Below, piece after piece: positions 55,898-63,931 of a DNA stretch of 64,000 bases. Numbering within the stretch: position 1 is the first letter of the stretch; the number at the start of each line of letters is the position of its first letter. The notes beneath the pieces were generated by a model. That model did no database searches. It worked only from the letters and a program-made list of their open reading frames with translations, and had not been told where the DNA came from. Both the position numbers and the translations under genes were made by a program. The stretch is from Flavobacteriales bacterium (lineage in GTDB: Bacteria; Bacteroidota; Bacteroidia; Flavobacteriales_F; PHOS-HE28): assembly GCA_016700415.1 (NCBI GenBank), contig CP065018.1, positions 1,990,001 through 2,054,000 on the forward strand. The letters are read 5' to 3'.

Positions 55898-56866
55898 ATG
55901 GCTGAGCACAAGTACCGCTTCAACCCCAACACGCTCAACTTCGAGCGCATCCGCACCAGCGGCTGGAAGAAGTTGAAGCGCATTTCTTTGGCGCTTGCAC
56001 CGGGGCTGCTGATCGGCGTGATCGGCATCTTCCTCGCCTTCCAGTTCATCGATTCGCCCAAGGAGGCCACGCTGCGCCGCGAGAACCAGCAGCTGCAGGT
56101 GGAATACGAACTGATCAACAAGCAACTGGCGGACATGGAGGATGTGCTTAGCGACATCGAGCGGCGTGACGACAATGTGTACCGCGTGATCTTCGAGGCG
56201 GACCCCATCCCCTCCACGGTGCGCATGGCCGGTATCGGCGGAGTGAACCGGTACAAGGACCTATCGGGTTTCGCGAACAGCGAACTGGTGATCGGCACCC
56301 GCAAGCGCTTGGACATGATCGCCAAGCGGATGTATGTCCAAAGCCTCTCGCTGGACGAGGTGGGTTCGCTCGTGCTACGCAAGCAGGAGATGCTGGCGAG
56401 CATCCCCTCAGTGGAACCGATCCCGCAGGACCAGACGCGTGTCAGCTCCGGCTTCGGAGAGCGGATGCATCCCATCTACAAGATCGAGAAGCCGCACATG
56501 GGCCTCGATTTCACCAGCCCCATCGGCACGGAGATCCACGCCACCGGCGATGGCACGGTGGACTTCGCCGGATACAACACCACCGGCTTCGGCATCCATG
56601 TGATCATTGACCACGGCTTCGGATACCAGACGCTCTACGGCCACATGTCCGAGTTGAAGGTGCGCGCAGGCCAGAAGGTGAAGCGCGGCGACGTCATCGG
56701 CGAAGTGGGCAGCACGGGCCTCAGCACCGGCCCGCATCTGCATTACGAAGTTCACAAGGACGGCATGCCGGTGGATCCGGTGAACTTCCTCTTCAACAGC
56801 CTCAGCCCGGAGGAATATGCACGCATGGTGGAGATCGCCGGCAATGCAGGGCAGTCGATGGACTGA
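55898..56866 (+). CDS. M23-family LytM-type peptidoglycan endopeptidase, membrane anchored
   Basis: 322 residues. A single transmembrane helix lies at ~28-50 (ISLALAPGLLIGVIGIFLAFQF) and a coiled coil at ~52-90. The M23 zinc domain at ~185-305 has RMHPIYKIEKPHMGLDF (His and Asp ligands), HGFGYQTLYGHM and GPHLHYEV with the final H-x-H. All catalytic residues are present, so it may cut cross-links during growth or division. It is followed by a MerR gene after 14 bases, suggesting an operon. Confidence 0.92.
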   Translation: MAEHKYRFNPNTLNFERIRTSGWKKLKRISLALAPGLLIGVIGIFLAFQFIDSPKEATLRRENQQLQVEYELINKQLADMEDVLSDIERRDDNVYRVIFEADPIPSTVRMAGIGGVNRYKDLSGFANSELVIGTRKRLDMIAKRMYVQSLSLDEVGSLVLRKQEMLASIPSVEPIPQDQTRVSSGFGERMHPIYKIEKPHMGLDFTSPIGTEIHATGDGTVDFAGYNTTGFGIHVIIDHGFGYQTLYGHMSELKVRAGQKVKRGDVIGEVGSTGLSTGPHLHYEVHKDGMPVDPVNFLFNSLSPEEYARMVEIAGNAGQSMD

Positions 56867-56883
56867 TCATTACATTCGCCGTG

Positions 56884-57234
56884 ATGCCCCTGAAGGAAAA
56901 AACCATCGAACGGATGTACTGGCCCATCGGCGAGGTGGCCGAGACCTTGGGCGTGAACACCTCATTGCTCCGCTACTGGGAGAAGGAATTCGGCACGCTT
57001 AGGCCTAAGCGCACCAACAAGGGCGACAGGCTTTATACCAAGGATGACATCGAACAATTGCGGCGCATCCTGTACTTGGTGAAGGAGAAGGGCTTCACGC
57101 TGCAAGGGGCGAAGGACCAGTTGCGCAAACCGGAACCGCAGGAGGCCCCACCGCCACCGCAGCTTCCTTTGGACGAAGTGCGATCAAAGCTGAAGCGGGT
57201 GCGGGAAAGGTTGGTGGCTTTGAGAGAAAGCTGA
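56884..57234 (+). CDS. MerR-family transcriptional regulator
   Basis: A 116-residue protein with a MerR winged helix: RMYWPIGEVAETLGVNTSLLRYWEKEFGTLRPKRTNKGDRLYTKDDIEQLRRI, followed by LVKEKGFTLQGAKDQLR. The C-terminal part is short, Pro-rich (EAPPPPQLPL) and then helical, with no effector-binding cysteines. A GTG at 56881 directly before the ATG is an alternative start. TACATTCG at 56871-56878 is a near-consensus -7 box 5 bases before the ATG. It is located beside the M23 gene; its targets are unknown. Confidence 0.9.
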   Translation: MPLKEKTIERMYWPIGEVAETLGVNTSLLRYWEKEFGTLRPKRTNKGDRLYTKDDIEQLRRILYLVKEKGFTLQGAKDQLRKPEPQEAPPPPQLPLDEVRSKLKRVRERLVALRES

Positions 57235-57316
57235 AAGAGGAAGGCTGAAAGTTGAAAAGGGGCCTCTCGGACGACCTACGCGTAGGATAGTTGGCAGCGG
57301 CAGTTGGTGATCCCTA

Positions 57317-58276
57317 CTACCGCTTCAACAAAAAGTCCTTCACATAATCCTCGATGCCTTCTTCCAACGTGTGGAATGGCGCATCGTAGCCGATGCTGCG
57401 CAGCTTTTCCATCGGAGCTTCGGTGAAGTACTGGTACTTGTCCCGGATGTCCGCCGGTGTGTCGATGAAGGCGATCTGCTCGGGTTTTCCCATGGCCTTG
57501 AAGACGCCGCGAGCGAGGTCTAAAAAGGTGCGGGCCTTGCCGGTGCCGAGGTTGTAGATACCGGAATGCTTTCGGTGTTCCATCAGGAAAATGCAGACGT
57601 TACACAGATCCTTTACGTAGACGAAATCCCGGAGCTGGCCACCGTCGGTGTATTCCGGTTTGTGGCTGCGGAACAGCTTCATTCCTCCGCCGGCGCTGAT
57701 CTGGTTGAACGCATGGAAGACCACGGAGGCCATTCGGCCTTTGTGGTACTCGTTCGGACCATAGACGTTGAAGAACTTCAGGCCGGCCCAGAAGTAGGGC
57801 TTGGCCTCCTGCTGCAAGGCCCACTTGTCGAATTCGTTCTTGCTCTCGCCGTAGGGATTGAGCGGCTTCAGTTCATAAGGAAGCGCATCGTCGGTATCGC
57901 CGTAGCCCAGCTCACCGACGCCGTAAGTCGCTGCGGAAGAGGCGTACACCAAAGGGATCGCATATTTCGCACAGCGCTCCCAGATCTGTTGGCTGGAACG
58001 CACGTTAAGCTCGTCGAAGATCGCTTTGTTGAACTCGGTGGTGTCCGTGCGGGCACCGAGGTGGAAGATGAACTGGATCTGGTTCTCGTTCGCATCGATC
58101 CATGCGGGGAATACCGAGCGTTCCACACGGGCGCTGAGCTTCACGCCTTCGAGGTTCGGGGCTTTCTCCGGATGCGAGAAATCATCCACGGCCACGAGGT
58201 CCGCGTAGCCGCGTTCCTGCAGTTCGACCAAGAGACGGCTTCCAATGAAACCTGCGGCACCGGTGACAACGATCAT
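57317..58276 (-). CDS. hldD: ADP-L-glycero-D-manno-heptose 6-epimerase
   Basis: A 319-residue extended short-chain dehydrogenase. The ATG at 58276 places the NAD(P) loop first (MIVVTGAAGFIGSRL). The catalytic region includes YASSAATYG and NPYGESKNEFDKW (Tyr-x3-Lys), and FNVYGPNEYHKGRMASVVFH is the substrate loop typical of HldD/RfaD. It converts ADP-D-glycero-heptose to the L form for lipopolysaccharide inner core synthesis. The frame is open upstream to 58585 without homology. TACTTTCG at 58281-58288 (minus) lies 4 bases before the ATG. No other heptose genes are nearby. Confidence 0.93.
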   Translation of the reverse strand: MIVVTGAAGFIGSRLLVELQERGYADLVAVDDFSHPEKAPNLEGVKLSARVERSVFPAWIDANENQIQFIFHLGARTDTTEFNKAIFDELNVRSSQQIWERCAKYAIPLVYASSAATYGVGELGYGDTDDALPYELKPLNPYGESKNEFDKWALQQEAKPYFWAGLKFFNVYGPNEYHKGRMASVVFHAFNQISAGGGMKLFRSHKPEYTDGGQLRDFVYVKDLCNVCIFLMEHRKHSGIYNLGTGKARTFLDLARGVFKAMGKPEQIAFIDTPADIRDKYQYFTEAPMEKLRSIGYDAPFHTLEEGIEDYVKDFLLKR

Positions 58277-58310
58277 GGTGCGAAAGTACCGATCACCGTG
58301 AACTACTCCA

Positions 58311-58347
58311 GCATGCAACGTCCACTGCGTGAGACGTTGATGGGACT
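58311..58347. repeat. 37-base dispersed hairpin repeat, copy 2
   Basis: Inverted copy of 24414-24450 with one mismatch, containing CAACGTC...GACGTTG. It is flanked by the 9-base direct repeat TGAACTACT (58299-58307 and 58347-58355), which looks like a target duplication. Lies between hldD and the EEP gene stop. Confidence 0.7.
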
Positions 58348-58350
58348 GAA

Positions 58351-59397
58351 CTACTGCACCGGCTTCACCAAGATCACATACACGGGGAAGTGGTCGCTGT
58401 AGCCGCCTTGGTACTGATCGCCCACATAGGTGCGGAAGGGATATCCCGCATAGTTCCCGTCCTGCTGCCGGAGATAGGGCTGGTTGTACACGCGCACTCC
58501 GTAATAGCGGTAGCTGCCACCAGCCCCGGTGACCAGCGCGGGAGAGAGGACGATCTGGTCGAAGAGGTTCCAGGAATCGCGCCAAGCAAGGGTTCCGATG
58601 CCCTTCTTGTAAAGGTCGTACATCGGATTGAACAGCTTCTTTCCTGTGGCCATGTCCTTGTCACCGGTGGTGTTGAGGTATTTGCGGACGGCAGGGTCCA
58701 CGGGATCGTCATTGAGGTCGCCCATGTACAGGATGTTGGCCTCGGCATTTCGGGCCATCAGCGAATCGATGATGTGCCTTCCCAGTTCCGCAGCGCGGAT
58801 GCGGTTGGGCAGTGAGCGCTTTTCACCGCCATATCGGGAAGGCCAGTGGTTCACCAGAACGCTGACCGTGTCGGCGTCCATCAGGCCGGTCACCAACAGC
58901 AGATCACGCGTGCGAAAGAGGCTGTCGGAGGGATCGCGAAGTGGATAGGTCCGCTCATGAAGGACGGTGAAGAACTTCGGGTTATAGATGAAGGCCACGT
59001 CGATACCGCGGCGGTCCGGGCTGTCGTGGTGGATGATCTGGTAATGACGCTTGTCCAACGGGGAGGTCTTGACGAGGTCCTCAACCACGCCACGGTCCTC
59101 CACTTCAGAGAGGCCCAAACACACCAGGCCGTCCGGGTGGATGTCGGTGCCCATCTCGCCGATCACGCGTGCGAGGTGCTGCAATTTCCGCTCATATCGT
59201 TCAGTGTTCCACAACTTGGCACTGGTGGGCAGGAACTCGGCGTCGTCGTTGGGTCCGTCGAGGGTGTCGTACAAGTTCTCCAAGTTCCAAAAGCCGATGC
59301 AACGCGGCTCATAGCGGGCTTTGTCATTCTGGGCGGTGGCACCGTGGATGATAAGAGCGCTGGCGATCAGCAATAGGAGACGGGAAGGAATGCTCAT
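58351..59397 (-). CDS. Exported endonuclease/exonuclease/phosphatase (EEP) family protein
   Basis: 348 residues from the ATG at 59397, with a signal peptide (LLLLIASALIIHGATAQ). EEP motifs in order: IGFWNLENLYD (catalytic Asn), LGLSEVEDRGVVEDLV (metal-binding Glu), RGIDVAFIYNP, VNHWPSRYGG, YMGDLNDDP (Asp-x-Asn) and GYSDHFPVYVIL (final Asp-His). All catalytic residues are present, so it should hydrolyse a phosphodiester or phosphomonoester outside the cytoplasm, such as extracellular DNA or a phospholipid head group. There is no T9SS domain. Divergent from the phospholipase D-like cargo gene. Confidence 0.88.
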   Translation of the reverse strand: MSIPSRLLLLIASALIIHGATAQNDKARYEPRCIGFWNLENLYDTLDGPNDDAEFLPTSAKLWNTERYERKLQHLARVIGEMGTDIHPDGLVCLGLSEVEDRGVVEDLVKTSPLDKRHYQIIHHDSPDRRGIDVAFIYNPKFFTVLHERTYPLRDPSDSLFRTRDLLLVTGLMDADTVSVLVNHWPSRYGGEKRSLPNRIRAAELGRHIIDSLMARNAEANILYMGDLNDDPVDPAVRKYLNTTGDKDMATGKKLFNPMYDLYKKGIGTLAWRDSWNLFDQIVLSPALVTGAGGSYRYYGVRVYNQPYLRQQDGNYAGYPFRTYVGDQYQGGYSDHFPVYVILVKPVQ

Positions 59398-59403
59398 GGC
59401 GTT

Positions 59404-59449
59404 GGCAATTCGGGGCGGCAAGTTATCCAGTGCACCGCCCCGAATTGCC
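59404..59449. repeat. Inverted repeat with 15-base perfect arms between divergent genes
   Basis: GGCAATTCGGGGCGG at 59404-59418 and its exact inverted copy at 59435-59449, separated by 16 bases. It lies in the short region between the EEP gene start (59397) and the phospholipase D-like gene (59503). It could be a shared operator or a mobile hairpin. Confidence 0.75.
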
Positions 59450-59502
59450 AAATTCCGTACCGCAATGACCGATGGCGGTGGAACGGACCGTTCCTTTGCG
59501 GG

Positions 59503-61683
59503 ATGAAATGGTATCAGTCCGGACTTTTCGTGGTCCTGTGCATGCTCGGCACGGCCACCTTGTCAGCGCAAACAATTGACGATGCACGCAACACAGCGAT
59601 CGGCAGCAGTGTCACCATCAGCGGCATTGTCACCTCCGGCCCTTCGCTGGGCGGAGTGCGTTATGTGCAAGATGCCAGCGGAGGCATCGCCGCCTTCCCG
59701 GGCAGTGGGTCCGTGCCCGGCTTCTCGCCCGACATGGGAGATGCCATCACGCTTACCGGCACGCTCACCGAATACAACGGCCTGTTGGAGATCACGCCCA
59801 TCAGCGCGTTCTCCGTCAACAGCTCGGGCAACACCTTGCCAGATGCGGAAGTGATCCCTCCGGACGGGCTGGATGAATCCGTGGAGTCGCGCGTGGTGCG
59901 CATCGAAGGGGTCTACTTCAGCGGCTCCGGCGTCTTTTCCGCCGGCACATGGCCTGTTCAGGCGGGTCCGTTGACGGCCAACGTCTACCTCCGTTCCGGG
60001 CATCCGTTGATCGGGACCGCCGTACCCACCGGCCCGGTGGACATTACCGGCATAGCCTCGCAGTATGATAATTCGCCGCCATACACCAGTGGCTATCAGT
60101 TGTTGCCCCGTGGCTCGGCTGATATTGTTCCGCATCCGTTCATCAGCATCATTCCCCCTGTGGAACAATCGAACCTCGTGCCGGACGGCTTTCATCTCAC
60201 TTGGCAGACAAACCTGCCGGGTTCTTCGCAGGTGTTCTATGGCACCACCCCGGCGCTCGGCTCCTTGGCCGGTGACGGCATCGCCACGGAAACTCACGAC
60301 GTGCAGCTCACCGGCCTGCAGTCCGCCACCTTCTACTATGCGCAGGCATTCTCCGTGGCCGACAGTGACACCGCATTCTCCCTCACCGGCCTGTACTCCA
60401 CCGCCTCCACCTCCAGCGGGGCCATCGCGGTGTACTTCACCCAAAGCGTGGACCACAGCGTGAGCAGCGGCGTCGATGCGATCGCGCTGTTCCAGGCCAC
60501 CGACGACACCATCAAGGCCTACATCGACCGCGCGCAGCAGACGCTGGACATCGCCATGTACAACACCAACAGCACCATGCTTGTTTCCGCCGTGAACGCT
60601 GCCAAGGCACGCGGTGTTCAGGTGCGCTGGATCGCCGAGGGAAGCAACAACAACACGGCACTTTCAGGGCTGGATCCAAGCATTCCCGTGCTGTACCGCA
60701 CCGATGGGCTGGGCAGCGGCACGCACGATAAATTCTTCATCGCCGATGCCGAGGACACCCAGCGCGCCACCATCATGGGCGGCTCCTGCAACTGGACCGT
60801 GCAGAGCTTCTTTGACGACTACAACAACATCGTCTTCATCCAGGACCAGGCCTTGGCGCGGTGCTACCGCATGGAGTTCGAGGAAATGTGGGGCGGCAGC
60901 GGCGCACAGCCCGTACTTGCTCTCAGCCGTTTCGGGCCGGACAAGACGGACAATACGCCGCACCTTTTCAACGTGGGCGGCAAGGAGGTGGAAAGCTGGT
61001 TCTCCCCTTCCGACGGCGTGACCGACCACATCGTTCATGAGCTGAATGCCGCCCAGAGCAGTGTGCGGCTCGCCCTGTACGCCTTCACGCAGAATGACCT
61101 CGGTGACGCCGTTGTCGCCGCCTACCAGCGCCCCGGAGTGCTGGTGGAAGGGGATATTGAGGACGTCGACGGCATAGGCGCCGAATTCAACTACCTCGTG
61201 GGACAAGGCATAGACCTGCATTCACACCTGGATGAACCCGGTCTGTTACACCATAAGTACGCTATCCTGGATGAAGGCGTCACCGGCGACCCGCGTGTGA
61301 TCACCGGCAGCCACAACTGGACCGCGGCGGCCGAAACGGTGAACGATGAGAACACCTTAGTGATCCATGATGCCACGGTGGCCAACCTGTTCTACCAGGA
61401 ATGGTACGCACGCCATAACGATGCAACAGGCATCGCAGAGACCACCTCTTCAGACAACATGCGCGTGTGGCCGGTCCCTGCGAACAACTGGATCAAGGTG
61501 CGGCCCGCCGCCGATGGGACGGCGCTGATCACCGTGCATGATGCGACCGGAAGGGAAGTGCTGCGCACCGATGCGAACGGAGCGATCACCGTGCCGACCA
61601 GCGACCTGCCATCAGGCTTGTACACGGTGACCAGCTTGCAGAACGGAGTCCGCTCCCAGCGGTTGATCACGATCGCGCGGTAA
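59503..61683 (+). CDS. T9SS-exported phospholipase D-like protein
   Basis: 726 residues. Signal peptide to ATLSAQ. An OB-fold-like domain spans ~24-205 (DDARNTAIGSSVTISGIVTSG), a fibronectin/phosphatase-N-like domain ~215-300, then two PLD half-sites. HKD1 is H-D-K-F-F-I-A-D near residue 408 followed by GGSCNWT. HKD2 is H-H-K-Y-A-I-L-D near residue 584 followed by GSHNWT. A type A sorting domain closes the protein (MRVWPVPANNWIKVRPAA to RSQRLITIAR). Both HKD motifs are intact, so a phosphodiesterase acting outside the cell, on lipids or nucleic acid, is expected. TTCCTTTG lies 4 bases before the ATG. Confidence 0.92.
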   Translation: MKWYQSGLFVVLCMLGTATLSAQTIDDARNTAIGSSVTISGIVTSGPSLGGVRYVQDASGGIAAFPGSGSVPGFSPDMGDAITLTGTLTEYNGLLEITPISAFSVNSSGNTLPDAEVIPPDGLDESVESRVVRIEGVYFSGSGVFSAGTWPVQAGPLTANVYLRSGHPLIGTAVPTGPVDITGIASQYDNSPPYTSGYQLLPRGSADIVPHPFISIIPPVEQSNLVPDGFHLTWQTNLPGSSQVFYGTTPALGSLAGDGIATETHDVQLTGLQSATFYYAQAFSVADSDTAFSLTGLYSTASTSSGAIAVYFTQSVDHSVSSGVDAIALFQATDDTIKAYIDRAQQTLDIAMYNTNSTMLVSAVNAAKARGVQVRWIAEGSNNNTALSGLDPSIPVLYRTDGLGSGTHDKFFIADAEDTQRATIMGGSCNWTVQSFFDDYNNIVFIQDQALARCYRMEFEEMWGGSGAQPVLALSRFGPDKTDNTPHLFNVGGKEVESWFSPSDGVTDHIVHELNAAQSSVRLALYAFTQNDLGDAVVAAYQRPGVLVEGDIEDVDGIGAEFNYLVGQGIDLHSHLDEPGLLHHKYAILDEGVTGDPRVITGSHNWTAAAETVNDENTLVIHDATVANLFYQEWYARHNDATGIAETTSSDNMRVWPVPANNWIKVRPAADGTALITVHDATGREVLRTDANGAITVPTSDLPSGLYTVTSLQNGVRSQRLITIAR

Positions 61684-61698
61684 GAGAGCGCCCGGTCT

Positions 61699-61721
61699 CC
61701 CCTCCTTCCTGAAAGGAGGGG
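61699..61721. terminator. Hairpin between convergent genes, REP-like
   Basis: CCCCTCCTT, loop, AAGGAGGGG followed by CCGGGGGTGGTT. Strong stem, no T-run. It matches the form of widespread CCCTCC/GGAGGG intergenic repeats and sits between two convergent genes, so it may end both transcripts. Confidence 0.5.
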
Positions 61722-61754
61722 CCGGGGGTGGTTCAGGCCATTTGACGTAAACCC

Positions 61755-62387
61755 TCACCTCGGAAAATAAAGCGGGTGGCGGTCGTTGTACCTCCGCATA
61801 AAGAGGAAGACCGTCTCCGGCTTGTTGCGTTGCTTCCGTGAAAGCGCATCAAAGTCCTCCTTGAGGATCGCGTCCCTGCTGATGGCCTGATAGATCCCGC
61901 CAGCGGTGACGGTCAGGAACGCGCCGGTCTCCATGTTGAGGAAGCGTTGTTCCTCCACGGTATAGGTGGAGCCGCCATTATACATGTACGGGTCGAAGTT
62001 GTGGTAAGTGGCGTCGAACACGAGATGTGCCAGCGTGCCCATCAGGCCGATGCGGGAGAAGTCATTTCCGGCGCGGACATACACGATGCCTTTGTCGCAA
62101 AAGCCCCACGTACGGTCCAGGTCCAGGCGTGTGGACTGTCCCGCGCTGTCCGTATAGAACAATTTGCCATTGGTGCTGGCGAGGTCCGTGACACGCTGGT
62201 CTTGCGCAGTGGTGAGCGCCGCCATGGGAACGCTCGGCGCGTTGTTCCGGAACGCCTGAAAATCGAGATAGATGCCGTCGTGAAAGACGAAGCCACCAGA
62301 GTAGCGCACGCTGTCACGTTGCTCTTGCGCATGTGCAGGCGATAGGAGCCAACAGGCGGAAACCAGCAACGTAATGGATAACCTCAT
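61755..62387 (-). CDS. Hypothetical exported protein
   Basis: A 210-residue protein with a signal peptide (LLVSACWLLSPAHAQ) and no recognised domain. The mature part is rich in beta strands (GFVFHDGIYLDFQAF; GKLFYTDSAG; GIVYVRAGNDFSRIGLMG) and ends with a basic helix. Its start overlaps the stop of the alpha/beta hydrolase gene by 4 bases, so it is the last gene of the pdxJ operon. Function unknown. Confidence 0.75.
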   Translation of the reverse strand: MRLSITLLVSACWLLSPAHAQEQRDSVRYSGGFVFHDGIYLDFQAFRNNAPSVPMAALTTAQDQRVTDLASTNGKLFYTDSAGQSTRLDLDRTWGFCDKGIVYVRAGNDFSRIGLMGTLAHLVFDATYHNFDPYMYNGGSTYTVEEQRFLNMETGAFLTVTAGGIYQAISRDAILKEDFDALSRKQRNKPETVFLFMRRYNDRHPLYFPR

Positions 62388-63148
62388 GCCACGGAGCGGA
62401 TGAAGTCCATCACCTCATCGGGAGCCTGTGCATGCACCCAATGGCCTGCGAAAGGAACGGTCTCCACCCGGCTTTTCGGGAATTGCTCCTTCAGCTGTGG
62501 CAGGTCTTCCCGCGTGATGTAGCCGCTCTTGCCGCCGCGGATGAAGAGCGTGGGAACACGGACGACCTCCGGCCCCATCGCCGCAAGGATGTTGTCCAAG
62601 TCGCGGTGCAGCACGGGCACGTTGAAGCGCCAGGCCAATCGGTCCGGCTTTTCCCAATACAGGCTCTTCATCAGGAACTGCACCACGCCGGGCTCGGGAA
62701 CATAGTTGGAAAGATGGACCTCTATTTCCTTGCGCGAACCTTTGCTTGCGGGATCGCTGGTGCGCAAGGCTTCGATGATCGCGGCATGGTCACCGATGGA
62801 ATACTGGCGCGGACTGATGTCGATCACCACCAAGTGCTTCAGCAGCTCCGGCCAGCGTTGCGCGAAGGTCATCGCCGTCTTGCCGCCCATGCTGTGGCCT
62901 ACGAGCACGATGTCCTTCAGGCCGAGCTTCGTCACCAAGGCTTGCACGTCCTCCGCCATCAGCGGGTAGGTGATGTGCTCCGTGTGCGGCGAGCGCCCGT
63001 GGTCGCGCTCGTCCACCAGCACCATGTCGAACTCATTGCTGAGCGTGCGCCCGATGCTGCCAAAATTGTCGCTACTGCCAAAAAGCCCGTGCAGGATCAC
63101 TACGGGGGTGCCGGTGCCTTCCCGGCGGAAAAAGAGGTCTACGCTCAT
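62384..63148 (-). CDS. Alpha/beta-hydrolase fold esterase (YbfF-like)
   Basis: 254 residues. Oxyanion region VVILHGLFGSSDNFGSI, nucleophile elbow VGHSMGGKTAM, acid Asp in the LVVIDISPRQYSI to LFIRGGKSGYI region, and catalytic His in FAGHWVHAQAPDEV. The pattern follows the YbfF/AbhD11-type esterases, which act on short acyl esters or thioesters. It overlaps pdxJ and the downstream exported-protein gene by 4 bases each. The physiological substrate is unknown. Confidence 0.9.
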   Translation of the reverse strand: MSVDLFFRREGTGTPVVILHGLFGSSDNFGSIGRTLSNEFDMVLVDERDHGRSPHTEHITYPLMAEDVQALVTKLGLKDIVLVGHSMGGKTAMTFAQRWPELLKHLVVIDISPRQYSIGDHAAIIEALRTSDPASKGSRKEIEVHLSNYVPEPGVVQFLMKSLYWEKPDRLAWRFNVPVLHRDLDNILAAMGPEVVRVPTLFIRGGKSGYITREDLPQLKEQFPKSRVETVPFAGHWVHAQAPDEVMDFIRSVA

Positions 63149-63858
63149 CGCAACTCACGCAGATATAATTGCACAGTGTTCTCCATACCAAACCACAAAG
63201 CGTCGCACACCAGTGCATGGCCGATGGAAACTTCTTCCAAACCCGGCACTTGCGCCTTGAACCACGCCAGATTCCGGAGGTCTAGATCATGTCCGGCATT
63301 CAGTCCCAAGCCCAGCGCCACGGCCTTTTCCGCCGCGCGGGTGAACGGTGCCACCGCCGTGTCGCGGTCGGCGGCATACTGCTCCGCATATGGCCCGGTG
63401 TAGAGTTCGATGCGGTCGGTGCCCGTGTCCACGGCGTGCGCGATCAATTCCGTGTCCGTGCCCATGAAGAGCGAGGTACGGATACCTGCTTCCTTGAAGC
63501 GCGCCACCACCTTTTTCAGTTCGGCCTTGTGGGTGCGCGTGTCCCATCCGGCATTGCTGGTGAGCACGCCCGGCGGGTCCGGCACGAGTGTCACCTGCGC
63601 GGGCAGCACCTCCAGCACCAGGTCGATGAAGCTCGCATTGGGATAACCCTCGATGTTGAACTCGGTGGTGAGCACCGGCTTCAGTGCCCGCACGTCCGCG
63701 TAACGGATGTGGCGCTCGTCCGGCCGCGGATGCACCGTGATGCCCTGCGCCCCGAAGCGCTCGATCTCCAGCGCGGACTTCAACAAGTCCGGCCTGTCGC
63801 CGCCGCGCGCATTGCGCAATGTGGCGAGCTTATTGATGTTAACACTGAGCTTGGTCAT
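63145..63858 (-). CDS. pdxJ: Pyridoxine 5'-phosphate synthase
   Basis: A 237-residue TIM-barrel enzyme. LSVNINKLATLRNARGGDRPDL at the N-terminus, the H-P-R-x-D-x-R-H-I motif in ITVHPRPDERHIRYADV, TEFNIEGYP, and the C-terminal GLNAGHDLDL and EVSIGHALVCDAL all match PdxJ. It condenses 1-deoxyxylulose 5-phosphate with aminoacetone phosphate to make vitamin B6. First gene of a three-gene operon; a perfect TACTTTTG box lies at 63897-63904, 38 bases upstream. Confidence 0.96.
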   Translation of the reverse strand: MTKLSVNINKLATLRNARGGDRPDLLKSALEIERFGAQGITVHPRPDERHIRYADVRALKPVLTTEFNIEGYPNASFIDLVLEVLPAQVTLVPDPPGVLTSNAGWDTRTHKAELKKVVARFKEAGIRTSLFMGTDTELIAHAVDTGTDRIELYTGPYAEQYAADRDTAVAPFTRAAEKAVALGLGLNAGHDLDLRNLAWFKAQVPGLEEVSIGHALVCDALWFGMENTVQLYLRELR

Positions 63859-63896
63859 CCTTCAGCGCCACATAACTTGGTCCCCCGGTGGCGCAA

Positions 63897-63904
63897 CAAA
63901 AGTA
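63897..63904 (-). promoter_or_regulatory. -7 promoter box TACTTTTG of the pdxJ operon
   Basis: A perfect TAnnTTTG on the minus strand, 38 bases before the pdxJ ATG, leaving a normal leader. The divergent plus-strand gene starts at 63932. Confidence 0.55.
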
Positions 63905-63931
63905 GCGGCCAAGCTCCGCAACACCGATCGC

